The notes below the pieces were generated by a model. The model did no database searches. It had not been told where the DNA came from and saw nothing but the letters and a program-made list of their open reading frames with translations. Below, piece after piece: positions 17,898 through 26,713 of a DNA stretch of 64,000 nucleotides (positions within the stretch are counted from its first letter, which is position 1; each line of letters starts with the position of its first letter). The position numbers and the translations under genes were made by a program. Origin of the DNA: Salinicola acroporae (GTDB lineage Bacteria > Pseudomonadota > Gammaproteobacteria > Pseudomonadales > Halomonadaceae); NCBI RefSeq assembly GCF_003206615.1, contig NZ_PZJW01000012.1, positions 124,001-188,000 on the forward strand, read 5' to 3'.

Positions 17898-19322
17898 TCA
17901 ATCGGGTGGCGATGTCGGGCCGGCAGCATTGCCCACCTGGGCAGAAACCGGTGACGCAGGCAGCCAGACATCGGCCGCCAGCCCGCCCAGCGCCGCTCGC
18001 TCGAGGCGCAGGGTGCCGCCGTAAAGCATCATCAGATCCTCGACGATCGACAGCCCCAACCCCGAGCCCGAACCCCGGGCATCCAGGCGCACCCCCCGCG
18101 CCAGCGCCGACTCACCCTGGGCACGCGTCATTCCTGGACCGTCGTCCTCGATACGCAGGCGAACCCCCTGGGGTACCTGGGAGACCGTGAACGAGACCCT
18201 GGTGCTTGCCCAGCGCAGCGCGTTCTCCAGCAGGTTGCCGGTGAGTTCCTGGATATCCTGCGGGTCGATACGCGCCGCCGCCCTGGGGTCGATATCGGCA
18301 TCGAACCGCACGCCGCGACGCTCCGCGAGTCTGGCCAGCCCCTGCACCACCGGGGCGATCGCATCGCCGATCGCCACACGCCCGGAGAATGCCACGCCGC
18401 CAGCCGCCGAGGCTCGCGCCAGGTGATGGCGCACCGCGTCGTCGATGCGCGTCAACTCGGTGTTGATGGGCCTGCGCTGCTCTTCGGGAAAGCGCTCCGA
18501 CAGGGTCTTGAGCACGCTGACCGGCGTCTTCAGCGCGTGCGCCAGGTTGCCGGCCGCCGCACGACCTCGCTCGATCAAGCGCCGGTCGCGCTCGAGCACG
18601 CCGTTCATGGCCAGCGCCAGCTCCTTGAGTTCCACCGGCAACTGCGTGTCCAGCCGCTCGATCTCACCCTCCTCCACTGCCCGCAGGTTGGCGGACATTC
18701 GTCTCAGTGGCGCCAGCCCCCAGCGCATCTGAAGCGCCAACCCCGCGAGCAGCAACACACCGAAGGCGGCCAGCGACAGGATCAACAATCGCTCGAAGCG
18801 CCCGACCTCGTGATCCAGCTCGGCGGTCGAACCCGCCAGTGCCACGTGGATGACGTCACTGTAGCCAGGCAACCGGAGGTCGCGCTCGATCATGCGAAGC
18901 GCGTCGTCACGCGGGCCGTTGACTTCATAGATATTGATCCCGTTGTGGTGGCCCGGAATGGGCAGCCGCTGGTCCCACAGCGAGCGCGACGTCATGGTGA
19001 GATCGCCTCCGTCGCTCACCTGCCAGTACCAGCCGGAGTAGACGCGGTCGAAGCGAGCGTCGCCCAGCGAGCGATTGAGCTGAAGGCGCTGGCCGACACT
19101 GTCGACCTGAATCCCGGCCAGCAGGGCATTGAGCTGGGATTCGAGCCGGCTATCGAAAGAGGCGGTGGCGGATTGGCGAAAATTGTAACTCAGCCCGACA
19201 CCGGCCAGCGGAAGCAGCACGATGACCAGAAGCAGTGATGCCACCAGCAGACGCGCGCCCAGTGGCGCCAGGCGCAGACGCTCGCCCAGGTGGAGAATCC
19301 AGCGGGGTTGCCAACGCTTCAA
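17898..19322 (-). CDS. Sensor histidine kinase, PhoQ/QseC-like
   Basis: 474 aa membrane sensor. A first transmembrane segment at about residues 22-45 and a second near 165-190 bracket a periplasmic sensor region; HAMP follows, then the dimerisation helix with the phospho-accepting histidine in NLAHALKTPVSVL (near 262), and the ATPase motifs DDGPGM and GSGLGLSIVEDLMMLYGG. The NLAHALKTP box is the PhoQ variant. The start codon is TTG, overlapping the stop of the response regulator as TTGA. The signal is unknown; PepSY neighbours point to the cell envelope. Confidence 0.92.
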   Translation of the reverse strand: MKRWQPRWILHLGERLRLAPLGARLLVASLLLVIVLLPLAGVGLSYNFRQSATASFDSRLESQLNALLAGIQVDSVGQRLQLNRSLGDARFDRVYSGWYWQVSDGGDLTMTSRSLWDQRLPIPGHHNGINIYEVNGPRDDALRMIERDLRLPGYSDVIHVALAGSTAELDHEVGRFERLLILSLAAFGVLLLAGLALQMRWGLAPLRRMSANLRAVEEGEIERLDTQLPVELKELALAMNGVLERDRRLIERGRAAAGNLAHALKTPVSVLKTLSERFPEEQRRPINTELTRIDDAVRHHLARASAAGGVAFSGRVAIGDAIAPVVQGLARLAERRGVRFDADIDPRAAARIDPQDIQELTGNLLENALRWASTRVSFTVSQVPQGVRLRIEDDGPGMTRAQGESALARGVRLDARGSGSGLGLSIVEDLMMLYGGTLRLERAALGGLAADVWLPASPVSAQVGNAAGPTSPPD

Positions 19323-19990
19323 GTATCGGCCTCGAGATCGACCAGACGGTAACCCTGGCCTCGGAGCGTCTCGATCCGGGCACGACCGAACTTGCGTCGC
19401 AGGCGGCTGATCTGCACATCGATGACATTGGAGTCGGGCTCATGATCCCGGTTGTAGACGTGCTCGACCAGCTCGGCCCGGCTGACGATGCGTGGAGAGG
19501 CGTGCATCAGGTAGGAGAGCAGCCGGGACTCCTGAGCGGTCAACGTGATGGGGCGGCCCGCCAGCGAGACGCTGCCGGAGTGGGTGTCCAGGGTCAGCTC
19601 TCCCACCCGAATCACGGGGTGGGCATGGCCGTGGCTGCGCCGGACCAGCGCGCGCAGGCGGAACAGCACTTCGGCGGTCTCGAACGGCTTGACCACGTAG
19701 TCATCGGCGCCGGCGGAAAAGCCCGCGGCCTTGTCCGACCAGCGCTCCCGCGCCGTCAGGACCAGCACCGGCAGATCGATGTCGTCCTCCCGCCACTGGG
19801 AGAGCCAGCGGGTGCCGTCGCCATCGGGCAATCCCAAGTCCAGGATGATCGCATCGTAACGCTCGGTGCGGACCAGGAAGTCGGCTTCCTGCCCGGTGGT
19901 CGTCGACTCGATCAGCAACCCGGCCTCGGCCAGGGCATCGGCCAGCGCCTCGGCCAGCGCCGCATCGTCCTCGACCAACAGTACCTTCAT
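19319..19990 (-). CDS. Response regulator, OmpR/PhoP type
   Basis: 223 aa two-component regulator. The receiver domain has the acidic pair VEDD at residues 7-9, the phospho-accepting Asp in DAIILDLGLPDGDG near 51, and Lys in VVKPF near 101. The C-terminal winged helix ends with SRLRRKFG and RGQGYRL. The ATG at 19990 starts the canonical MKVLLVEDD; the much longer open frame upstream is not coding. It is co-transcribed with the histidine kinase and probably with the upstream PepSY gene. Confidence 0.95.
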   Translation of the reverse strand: MKVLLVEDDAALAEALADALAEAGLLIESTTTGQEADFLVRTERYDAIILDLGLPDGDGTRWLSQWREDDIDLPVLVLTARERWSDKAAGFSAGADDYVVKPFETAEVLFRLRALVRRSHGHAHPVIRVGELTLDTHSGSVSLAGRPITLTAQESRLLSYLMHASPRIVSRAELVEHVYNRDHEPDSNVIDVQISRLRRKFGRARIETLRGQGYRLVDLEADT

Positions 19991-20046
19991 TACCGACTCC
20001 CCGGTTCCAGGCTCGCCCGCCGTCGCTGCTCGGCGGCGACAATCGT

Positions 20047-20391
20047 TCACGGCGATTTCTTCATCGCCTCGATATTGACTCCCTCGACGCTCAGCAGCTC
20101 GCCACTGGTTGCATCGAACTCGAACTCCACTACCTGCCCCTGAGGCCCGATCATCTCCACCTCGTATTCGATCCGGCCATCCTCCTGCTCCAGTTCGACT
20201 TCGAGAATCTGCCCTTCGTAGCGAGCTTCCAGCCAGTCCATGATCTCGTCGATACCGACCAGATGGCCTTCCTTGACCTCCTTGTGGAGATCCCGCCAAT
20301 TGTCGCCATCGGCGCTCACGGGCACGAGTGCCCCGCTCATCATCAATGGCAGGGTCACGATCAGCAGCATGAGGAGGTTGCGAAGTTTCAT
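20047..20391 (-). CDS. PepSY domain protein, exported
   Basis: 114 aa protein with a signal peptide (MKLRNLLMLLIVTLPLMMSGA) followed by one PepSY domain (KEGHLVGIDEIMDWLEARYEGQ ... DATSGELLSV). PepSY proteins are small periplasmic modulators found next to PhoPQ-like systems. It is 56 bases upstream of the response regulator in the same direction, and divergent from a second PepSY gene. The ATG at 20391 is preferred because it begins the signal peptide. Confidence 0.85.
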   Translation of the reverse strand: MKLRNLLMLLIVTLPLMMSGALVPVSADGDNWRDLHKEVKEGHLVGIDEIMDWLEARYEGQILEVELEQEDGRIEYEVEMIGPQGQVVEFEFDATSGELLSVEGVNIEAMKKSP

Positions 20392-20433
20392 GTCGCCAGT
20401 GTGCCGCAATCGCCATGAATCCGACATGAACAT

Positions 20434-20602
20434 TCGGCCGGACGAGCACCATCCCTATCGGCCATCGAGGGGCGATTAACGCAATATGAATGTCGCCGTC
20501 AGTTCGACGCAAGGTCTGCGCGCGTATAACGGGTGACAGTGTCGACCCCGTTCGACTGACGCGATCCGCGTCTACCGGAAACGGTCCTTCAGGAGGTACG
20601 TG
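20434..20602. promoter_or_regulatory. Divergent promoter region of the two PepSY units
   Basis: 169 bases separating the PepSY/two-component operon from the PepSY/membrane-protein pair. Both transcripts must start here. I cannot assign -10/-35 elements or a regulator box with confidence; an AGGAGG ribosome-binding site lies at 20591-20596. Confidence 0.5.
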
Positions 20603-21091
20603 ATGAAACATCGCCTATGGATACTCCCTGCCGTCGCCCTTGGCGGAGGTTTTGGTGCCAACGCCCTGGCCGACGACACCTCGCTCTCCTACGGCCAGTT
20701 GGAGAGGCTGCTCAACAGCGCGGAAGATTACGGTTTCAATCGCTACGAGAAACTGGATGCCGATCACGATGACAACCGTTTCGAGATCGAAGGCTGGCGC
20801 GCCGACGGCTGGGAACTCGACGTGTCGATGACGCTGAACGATGGGGCGCTGACGCGCGAGAGTCAGCGGAAGTCGATCGCTCCGGACTGGGGACTGACCA
20901 GAGAAGAATTGGACGCTGCACTCTCCCAGGCTCGGGCCGGGGGAATGCAACATTTCGCGGAACTCGAGGTCGATAGTAACGGGCACGTCGAGATCGAGGG
21001 CTACAATGCGCAGCGAGCGCAGTTCGAACTCGACCTGCACCGCGAGGCGCTGAATTCCGAACATCTCGACAACGGGAGTGACAACGGATGA
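20603..21091 (+). CDS. PepSY domain protein, exported (two repeats)
   Basis: 162 aa protein with a signal peptide (MKHRLWILPAVALGGGFGANALA). Two PepSY-like units follow, each with the pattern of a helix then (F/H)xxxE(L/I)E(V/G)... such as YEKLDADHDDNRFEIEGW and FAELEVDSNGHVEIEGY. An excellent AGGAGG site sits 6 bases before the ATG. It is divergent from the PhoPQ-like operon and may report envelope or metal state to it (inference). Its stop overlaps the next start as ATGA. Confidence 0.86.
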   Translation: MKHRLWILPAVALGGGFGANALADDTSLSYGQLERLLNSAEDYGFNRYEKLDADHDDNRFEIEGWRADGWELDVSMTLNDGALTRESQRKSIAPDWGLTREELDAALSQARAGGMQHFAELEVDSNGHVEIEGYNAQRAQFELDLHREALNSEHLDNGSDNG

Positions 21092-21441
21092 CCGACAACC
21101 GCCAGAACGACAACGCCGCCTGGCGCGCCGCCCAGCAGTGGCGCGAGCGGGTTCAGCAGACTCGCCCCGGCAAGGGAGCCAGTGGGATTCGACTGTTGCT
21201 GACCTGGCTACTGTTCGGCGCCATGCTGATCATCGGTACCCTGCTGGGGCTGTTCTTCCTCGTCATCGGCTGGGCCATGCTACCGTTTCTTCGCCACCGG
21301 ATGAAAAAACGCGCCGAACAAGTGCGCGCCTCCCGGGCGCAATATGCCGGCGGCAGCGCCGACCATGGCGATGGAGCCCCTGCCGGGCGTTCTCAGCGTG
21401 TGCTCGACGGAGAATACGAAGTCCGTTCGAAGGAAAGCTGA
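21088..21441 (+). CDS. Small membrane protein of unknown function
   Basis: 117 aa. A charged 34-residue start is followed by one long hydrophobic stretch (residues 35-68, probably one or two membrane passes with GTLLG turn), then a basic RHRMKKRAEQVRASRAQY segment and an acidic tail ending DGEYEVRSKES. Tails of this kind occur in proteins that accompany PepSY/two-component loci. Not recognised beyond that. Translationally coupled to the PepSY gene. Confidence 0.75.
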   Translation: MTDNRQNDNAAWRAAQQWRERVQQTRPGKGASGIRLLLTWLLFGAMLIIGTLLGLFFLVIGWAMLPFLRHRMKKRAEQVRASRAQYAGGSADHGDGAPAGRSQRVLDGEYEVRSKES

Positions 21442-21591
21442 TTGCGCCCGCTCTCCTGCCATTGATCGCGTCGCTCGCGGTGTCGCATCGGCCATGATCG
21501 ATCCGGTTTGCCGCTTCCTGTCATCTCAACGCGCTGACCGCGTGCGCCTCCACGGCGTACGCGGTAGAGTCATTTACGACCTTGGTAGAGC

Positions 21592-21634
21592 ACGCCATCA
21601 CGACTGCGCCGGCAGCGCCTTGCCGTGATGGCGT
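21592..21634 (+). other. 11-bp inverted repeat upstream of nasR
   Basis: ACGCCATCACG / CGTGATGGCGT with a 21-base loop, 37 bases before the nasR start. There is no T-run on either strand. It could be an operator, a leader hairpin of nasR or the end of the preceding transcript. Confidence 0.4.
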
Positions 21635-21670
21635 CGATAACAATAATCCGATATTGAGGCTCCGTGACCC

Positions 21671-22966
21671 ATGAACGCGATCGACCGACTGTTGCGCGCG
21701 GCCAAGATTTCCGAGATCGAGCAGCTAACTGGCCTGGCGGAAACCGCTGCCGTCGTCGGCGATATCACTCGTTTCGTCCATGCACTGCAACGTGAGCGAG
21801 GCGCCTCCAGCATCTATCTCGGCTCAGGTGGCCTGCGCTTCACCAGGCAGCGGCATCAGCGAATCGCCGACAGCCTTCAGGCCGAGACCACGCTGCGCCA
21901 GCGCCTGGAGGAGTGGGCGACACCGAACGAGGCAGACCGAATCTCGCACCGCCTCGCCGGTGCCCGTCTGCTGACGCGGGTCGCGGCGGTCTGGCACGGA
22001 CTCGACGCCCTCCCCGGCATCCGTCTCGATATCGACGCGCAACGCCTGACCGCGGACGACGCCGTGAGGTTGTTCAATCGGCTGATCAGCAATCTGCTGT
22101 CGGTCATCTTCGAAGCTGCGGACACGGCCAGTGACGCCGAAATCACCCGCGTGCTGGTCTGCCTGTTTCACTTCATCCAGGGCAAGGAACTGGCCGGGCA
22201 GGAGCGCGCTTGCGGCGCCTTCGGCTTCACCTCGGGCGCCTTCGATGAAGCTCACTGCCACACGATGCGGCAACTGATCGATGCCCAGCACCGCTGCTTC
22301 GAGACCTTCGCCGAGTTTGCCAGCGCCGACCTGATCTCTTGCTGGCGCCATGAGCTGGACCAGCCGATCCATGCCGCCATCGTTCGGCTGCGTGAACTGG
22401 CGACACTGGATGCGCCACTCCCCGACGATCTCGACGCCCCGGGCGAGCAGTGGTATGCCATCGCCACCCAGCGTATCGACGCCATGAAGGGGATCGAGGA
22501 TCGTCTGGTGGAAGAGCTTCAGCATAACTGCCGCGAGCGCATCGCCCAGACCGAGCGCGACATCGAGGATGCCTCGGATCGCCAGGGTGCGCTGAACGGT
22601 GAGCAGTGGGTAACCCCGGTGAACCTGCTGATGTCGGCGCCGGAAGCGGATCAGGCGTCAAACCTCGGCGCACTGACCGCCAATGCGATGGATTCACGCT
22701 TCAGCCGCTCGCTGATCGAGCTGGTACAGCTGCAGAACGCCAGACTCCAGCAGATCAGCGACGAGCTCGAAAGCACCCGCAGGACCCTGCGCGACCGCAA
22801 GCGGATCGATCGCGCCAAGGGGTTGCTGATGACGCACCGGCAGCTGTCCGAAGACGAGGCCTATCGGCTTCTCCGCAAGACCGCCATGGACCAGAGCAAG
22901 CCACTGATCGAGGTCGCCCAGAACGTGATCGACCTGGTAGAGATGCTCTCCTCGAAGCACCTCTGA
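21671..22966 (+). CDS. nasR: Nitrate/nitrite-responsive ANTAR antiterminator NasR
   Basis: 431 aa RNA-binding antiterminator. The first 300 residues form the all-helical NIT nitrate/nitrite-sensing domain (FVHALQRERGASSIYLGSGG near 37 and the HFIQGKELAGQERACGAFGFTSG segment near 165 are typical). The C-terminal 60 residues form the ANTAR domain (RKRIDRAKGLLMTHRQLSEDEAYRLLRKTAM). In Klebsiella, nitrate-bound NasR binds a leader hairpin and prevents termination of the nitrate-assimilation operon. Three leaders with ANTAR-type paired hexaloops occur in the next 9 kb. Start ATG follows a GAGGC stretch. Confidence 0.94.
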   Translation: MNAIDRLLRAAKISEIEQLTGLAETAAVVGDITRFVHALQRERGASSIYLGSGGLRFTRQRHQRIADSLQAETTLRQRLEEWATPNEADRISHRLAGARLLTRVAAVWHGLDALPGIRLDIDAQRLTADDAVRLFNRLISNLLSVIFEAADTASDAEITRVLVCLFHFIQGKELAGQERACGAFGFTSGAFDEAHCHTMRQLIDAQHRCFETFAEFASADLISCWRHELDQPIHAAIVRLRELATLDAPLPDDLDAPGEQWYAIATQRIDAMKGIEDRLVEELQHNCRERIAQTERDIEDASDRQGALNGEQWVTPVNLLMSAPEADQASNLGALTANAMDSRFSRSLIELVQLQNARLQQISDELESTRRTLRDRKRIDRAKGLLMTHRQLSEDEAYRLLRKTAMDQSKPLIEVAQNVIDLVEMLSSKHL

Positions 22967-23013
22967 ACCCCGGCGAGCCTGAACCAGGACTTCGAACCGC
23001 CCGCCAGACGTTG

Positions 23014-23041
23014 TTGGTGCAGTGGGCGGGGACGTTGCACC
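23014..23041 (+). promoter_or_regulatory. Candidate NtrC-type upstream activating site of nasA
   Basis: TTGGTGCA (23014-23021), 14 bases, then TGCACC (23036-23041). Both are NtrC half-site sequences. The element is 115-142 bases before the predicted nasA start point and has the same spacing as the copy at 29811. Binding by NtrC is inferred. Confidence 0.5.
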
Positions 23042-23129
23042 GGCCTGAGGCTCCATCCGCCCGCGCTCCCATCGTCGCGCATCACCGGATCGGGCTTATG
23101 TTGTTGAATCTCGTCGCTAACGGCGATTC

Positions 23130-23145
23130 TGGTATGCCTTCTGCT
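23130..23145 (+). promoter_or_regulatory. Sigma-54 (-24/-12) promoter of nasA
   Basis: TGGTATGCCTTCTGCT has the invariant GG and GC separated by exactly 10 bases. Transcription would start near 23156, giving a 180-base leader before the nasA start codon. Confidence 0.65.
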
Positions 23146-23221
23146 TGACTCGATGAGTTCGGACCAAAGGCGGCCCGACCGGGACGTCGTCAGACGACTC
23201 CCGACCCATCATCGCGGCGCC

Positions 23222-23262
23222 CGGCCAACGACGGCCGAGGCCCGCAACGGACAACGGCGTCC
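23222..23262 (+). promoter_or_regulatory. ANTAR dual-hexaloop element in nasA leader
   Basis: Stem P1 CGGCC-AACGAC-GGCCG (23222-23237) and stem P2 GGAC-AACGGC-GTCC (23249-23262). Both loops have A at position 1 and G at position 4, the signature bound by ANTAR proteins. P2 covers the left arm of the terminator starting at 23253, so the two structures exclude each other. Confidence 0.8.
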
Positions 23263-23307
23263 ATCGCTTCTCATGCCCGGCATGACGAGCGGTGGACGCC
23301 GTTTTTT
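23253..23307 (+). terminator. Leader terminator (attenuator) of nasA
   Basis: A long hairpin: outer stem AACGGCGTCCA / TGGACGCCGTT, then CGCT/AGCG, then TCATGC-CCG-GCATGA, followed by six T. It ends 30 bases before the nasA start codon, so it must be read through for expression. Confidence 0.88.
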
Positions 23308-23337
23308 CATGCCCGTCACCATCGGAGAGAGATCTTC

Positions 23338-24720
23338 ATGGACATCCGCCACAAAGCCAACAAGATCCGCCTGTTCAGTTTCTCCACGCCGCAGATGCGC
23401 GCCTTCCATCTATCCTGGTTCGCCTTCCATGTCTGCTTCTTCGGCTGGTTCGGCATCGCCCCGCTGATGGCCGTCGTCCGCGACGACCTGGGTCTGACCA
23501 AGAGCCAGATCGGCAACACGATCATCGCCTCGGTCGCCATCACTATCGTCGTCCGGCTGGCGATCGGGCTGCTCTGCGACCGGCTCGGTCCGCGCAAGAC
23601 CTACACCTGGCTGCTCTGCCTGGGATCGCTACCGGTCATGTCGATCGGCCTGGCCGACAGCTTCGAAAGCTTCCTGCTGGCTCGACTGGCGATCAGCGCG
23701 ATCGGCGCGTCCTTCGTCATCACCCAGTACCACTCCACCGTGATGTTCGCGCCCAACGTGGTCGGCACGGCGAATGCCACCACCGCCGGCTGGGGCAACC
23801 TCGGTGGCGGCACCACACAGATCCTGATGCCGCTGGTGTTTTCCGGCGTGCTGATGCTGGGTGTCAGCGAGACCCTGGGCTGGCGGCTGGCGATGGTGGT
23901 GCCCGGCATCGTGCTGTTGCTGACCGGCCTGGCCTATTACCGTTTCACCCAGGACGCGCCGGACGGAAACTTCAGCGACTTGCGGGCGCGTGGCGAACTG
24001 CCGCCGGCCACCCGGGAACACGGCGCCCTGCAGAGCTTTACCGCCGCGGCCCGGGACATCCGCGTCTGGGCGCTGTTCGTGGTGTATGCCGCCTGCTTCG
24101 GCGTGGAACTCACGATCAACAACATCGCCGCGATCTACTTCTTCGACACCTTCTCGCTGGACCTGGCCACGGCGGGGCTGATCGCCGGGCTGTTCGGATT
24201 GATGAATCTGTTCGCGCGCACTCTCGGCGGCGTGTTCTCGGACCTGTTCGCGCGCAACGGCGGGCTCAAGGGGCGCGTGCGCTGGCTGTTCATCGCGCTG
24301 CTATGCGAGGGCGTGGCGCTGCTGGGCTTCGCCCAGATGCAGACCCTGGCCGTGGCGATCGGCATCATGCTGATGTTCAGCCTGTTCGTGCAGATGGCCG
24401 AGGGCGCCACCTTCGGGGTCGTGCCGTTCATCAACAAGCAGGCGCTGGGCGCGGTGGCGGGGATCGTCGGCGCCGGCGGCAATGCCGGAGCCGTGGCCGC
24501 CGGCTTCCTGTTTCGCTCGGAGTCGCTCTCCTACCAACAGGGCCTTTTCTATCTGGGCCTGGCAGTCATCGCCGCCTCGCTATTCGCGCTCGCGGTCAGG
24601 TTCTCCACGGAGACAGAAGCGACCGAAGATGCGGCCTATCGCCAGGCCGACGGCGAGCGCCATGTCGCTCAGAATGCCGAGCGGGAGGCTGCTCCCGGCT
24701 GGGCGCGCCCCTTGCGATGA
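23338..24720 (+). CDS. nasA: Nitrate/nitrite MFS transporter NasA/NarK
   Basis: 460 aa major-facilitator carrier with 12 hydrophobic segments. The nitrate-porter signatures GWGNLGGG (near residue 142) and GAGGNAGAV (near 380) are both present, together with the conserved arginine segments RLAIG and FARTLGG. The C-terminal 40 residues are a hydrophilic cytosolic tail. It brings nitrate into the cell for assimilation. A GGAGAGAG site precedes the ATG. Expression is controlled by a sigma-54 promoter and a leader terminator. Confidence 0.93.
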   Translation: MDIRHKANKIRLFSFSTPQMRAFHLSWFAFHVCFFGWFGIAPLMAVVRDDLGLTKSQIGNTIIASVAITIVVRLAIGLLCDRLGPRKTYTWLLCLGSLPVMSIGLADSFESFLLARLAISAIGASFVITQYHSTVMFAPNVVGTANATTAGWGNLGGGTTQILMPLVFSGVLMLGVSETLGWRLAMVVPGIVLLLTGLAYYRFTQDAPDGNFSDLRARGELPPATREHGALQSFTAAARDIRVWALFVVYAACFGVELTINNIAAIYFFDTFSLDLATAGLIAGLFGLMNLFARTLGGVFSDLFARNGGLKGRVRWLFIALLCEGVALLGFAQMQTLAVAIGIMLMFSLFVQMAEGATFGVVPFINKQALGAVAGIVGAGGNAGAVAAGFLFRSESLSYQQGLFYLGLAVIAASLFALAVRFSTETEATEDAAYRQADGERHVAQNAEREAAPGWARPLR

Positions 24721-24728
24721 CGCCTTGT

Positions 24729-24758
24729 CATCACGCCCCTCTCCATCACGCCCCTCTT
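24729..24758. repeat. 15-bp direct repeat downstream of nasA
   Basis: CATCACGCCCCTCTC and a second copy differing at its last base, period 15, followed by a degenerate CATCGC. It lies between the nasA stop and its terminator. Confidence 0.6.
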
Positions 24759-24782
24759 CCATCGCGAGTCCATGCGATCTTC

Positions 24783-24810
24783 GCCGCTGCCCTAGGGTAG
24801 CGGCTTTTTT
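24783..24810 (+). terminator. Intrinsic terminator of nasA
   Basis: GCCGCTGCCC / GGGTAGCGGC stem followed by six T, 62 bases after the nasA stop and abutting the stop of the convergent GNAT gene. Confidence 0.9.
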
Positions 24811-25280
24811 CAGAGGTCCCGGTGCATCAACGTGACGCGCTCGCCACGATAGATCACGGATTCGAAGGGCACCCAGCCCAGCCGCGCGTAGAGCGCCACC
24901 TGGTCGGGTGTGTAGAGATAAAGTCGCCGACAACCCGCTTCCCGGGCCTCGGTCTCCACCGCCGCCGCCAATGCCGAGGCGATACCGCGGCCGCGCCAAG
25001 CCGGCAGGACGAAAACGGAGGCGAGCCAGGGCCCCATGGCGGCCCGAGTGCTCATGTCGCTGAGTGTCAGGCTCGCAGTAGCTATCGGCTCGCCATCGTT
25101 CATGGCCACGAATACCGAAGGCACGCCTCTGGCACCGCAATCCTCGCGGGTGTCGTCCCGCCATTCGTCGAAGGTCGTGTGCGGGTGAAGCCCGCCCCAG
25201 GCGTCGAAGGTCCAACGCGATACCGTTTCGATGCCGAGCGTGTCAGCGCGGTCCAACCGAGAGTTCTTCCAGTCCATCAT
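24810..25280 (-). CDS. GNAT family N-acetyltransferase
   Basis: 156 aa acetyl-CoA-dependent acyltransferase. The coenzyme A loop is VFVLPAWRGRGIASALAAAV near residues 90-110, followed by LYLYTPDQVALYARLGW, the usual motif B. Either the GTG at 25286 or the ATG at 25280 may start it; the ATG is used. Substrate unknown. It is a single gene between nasA and the PhnA-like gene. Confidence 0.85.
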   Translation of the reverse strand: MMDWKNSRLDRADTLGIETVSRWTFDAWGGLHPHTTFDEWRDDTREDCGARGVPSVFVAMNDGEPIATASLTLSDMSTRAAMGPWLASVFVLPAWRGRGIASALAAAVETEAREAGCRRLYLYTPDQVALYARLGWVPFESVIYRGERVTLMHRDL

Positions 25281-25358
25281 GGCCACTCGTGATGCTGAAT
25301 CCCAAGCCGATCGACGGCTAGAGGAGCCCGATGGACCCCTCGCCGGAGCCGGCGTCGA

Positions 25359-25406
25359 TTCAATGTCAGAGCTTCTTGATGTCAGACCTTGTCGATGTCA
25401 GACCTT
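25359..25406. repeat. 16-bp tandem repeat, three copies, over the 3' end of the PhnA-like gene
   Basis: Three adjacent 16-bp units sharing the core (A/G)ATGTCAGA(C/G)CTT at 25359, 25375 and 25391. The third unit includes the stop codon of the PhnA-like gene (25398-25400), so the other copies are non-coding. Confidence 0.7.
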
Positions 25407-25739
25407 CTTGACGAACTCGGACTTGAGTTTCATCGCTCCGATACCGTCGATCCTGCAGTCGATATCGTGATCGCCATCGACCAGACGAATGTTCTTGACC
25501 TTGGTGCCCACTTTCACCACCTGTGAAGAGCCCTTGATCTTGAGGTCCTTGATCACGGTGATGCTGTCGCCATCGACCAGCGGTGTGCCATGGGCATCGG
25601 TAACGCGCCGGGAGTCGGCATCACTGCTCGTGGCCTCGGAGAGGGTCCACTCGTGGGCGCATTCGGGGCAGACGAGAACGCTGGCGTCTTCGTAGCTGAA
25701 TTCGGAACCGCACTGCGGGCAGGGAGGCAACTGGCTCAT
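25398..25739 (-). CDS. PhnA-like zinc ribbon protein (YjdM family)
   Basis: 113 aa. A four-cysteine zinc ribbon [21 protein letters not shown] fills residues 6-26, and the C-terminal PhnA/SH3-like domain reads [44 protein letters not shown]. Named PhnA in older work, but not needed for phosphonate breakdown; function unknown. The ATG at 25739 begins the conserved part; a second ATG 24 bases upstream results from a local duplication. Confidence 0.9.
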   Translation of the reverse strand: MSQLPPCPQCGSEFSYEDASVLVCPECAHEWTLSEATSSDADSRRVTDAHGTPLVDGDSITVIKDLKIKGSSQVVKVGTKVKNIRLVDGDHDIDCRIDGIGAMKLKSEFVKKV

Positions 25740-25770
25740 GGTCGTTCCTGATGGCTGGCTCATGGTCGTT
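25731..25770. repeat. 16-bp direct repeat duplicating the PhnA-like start region
   Basis: CTGGCTCATGGTCGTT occurs at 25731-25746 and 25755-25770 (period 24). Each copy contains an ATG with the same downstream MSQ codons on the minus strand, so the start site is duplicated in frame. Confidence 0.7.
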
Positions 25771-25828
25771 TCCGATCGAGAGGAAGGCGCGGAGTTTACG
25801 CGCCGGCGGCCACCCTGCCCAGTGCCAT

Positions 25829-26713
25829 TCAGCGATCTGTGGCCATCGCGTCGCGTCCGACCCAGGCGCTGGCCATTGTCACCACGCTACCCACCACGAT
25901 CAGGCACGGCGACGGCAAGGGGCTGGCGGCGAGTCGCGCCGGCATGTCCGCCAGCGTACCGACCAGGGCTTGCTGCTGCGACAGCGAGGCGTTGGCGGTC
26001 AGCATGATCGGCCAGTCGGAGGGCAGCCCGGCGCCGATCAATTCTTCGCAGATGGTTTCGACATGACTCAGGCCCATGTAGAACACCAGCGTCTCGTCGC
26101 GCCGTGTCAGGCCACGCCAGTCAAGGGCCTGATCCTCACGGCAGGCCTGGGCGGTAATGAAGCGAACCTGCTGGGCGTGGGCGCGATCCGTCAGCGGCAG
26201 CCCCATGGCCGCTACCGCACCGGACGCGGCGGTGATCCCGGGGACGATCTCTGCCGGGATCCCGGCTTCGGCGAGCGCGGCAAGCTCTTCGCCCATGCGG
26301 CCGAAGATGCCCGGATCGCCGCCCTTCAGCCTCACCACGCGTTTGCCGGCCTGGGCCAGGCGCACCATCAGGCGGCCGATCTCCGCCTGGGGCACGCTGT
26401 GGTGGCCGCGCGCCTTGCCGACGTAGTAGCGCTCGCAACCCCGTGGGAGCAGCGCCAGGATATCCTCACCCACCAGCCGATCGTAGACGATCGCCTCGGC
26501 GCTCTCGATCAGACCCGCGGCACGCAGCGTCAGCAGATCCGCCGCCCCCGGGCCGGCCCCGACCAGATAGACTTGGCCGCGCTCGGCCGACGACGTGCCT
26601 ATCGTCGAACGCCGGCCTTCGTTCGCCAGGCGCTCCCGGCCGATCTGCCAGACGCGAGCCATCCATTGACCCACCTTGATCGATACCGGGCGTGACGGGT
26701 TATACGCTGACAT
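25829..26713 (-). CDS. cobA: Uroporphyrinogen-III C-methyltransferase
   Basis: 294 aa SAM-dependent methyltransferase making precorrin-2, the precursor of siroheme. The glycine-rich start [20 protein letters not shown] is near residue 46, [18 protein letters not shown] near 125 and [21 protein letters not shown] near 155; these are SUMT hallmarks. It lacks the CysG dehydrogenase/chelatase part, and a 40-residue extension precedes the core. It overlaps the end of nasC by 14 bases and is cotranscribed with it, supplying siroheme for NirB. Confidence 0.95.
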   Translation of the reverse strand: MSAYNPSRPVSIKVGQWMARVWQIGRERLANEGRRSTIGTSSAERGQVYLVGAGPGAADLLTLRAAGLIESAEAIVYDRLVGEDILALLPRGCERYYVGKARGHHSVPQAEIGRLMVRLAQAGKRVVRLKGGDPGIFGRMGEELAALAEAGIPAEIVPGITAASGAVAAMGLPLTDRAHAQQVRFITAQACREDQALDWRGLTRRDETLVFYMGLSHVETICEELIGAGLPSDWPIMLTANASLSQQQALVGTLADMPARLAASPLPSPCLIVVGSVVTMASAWVGRDAMATDR

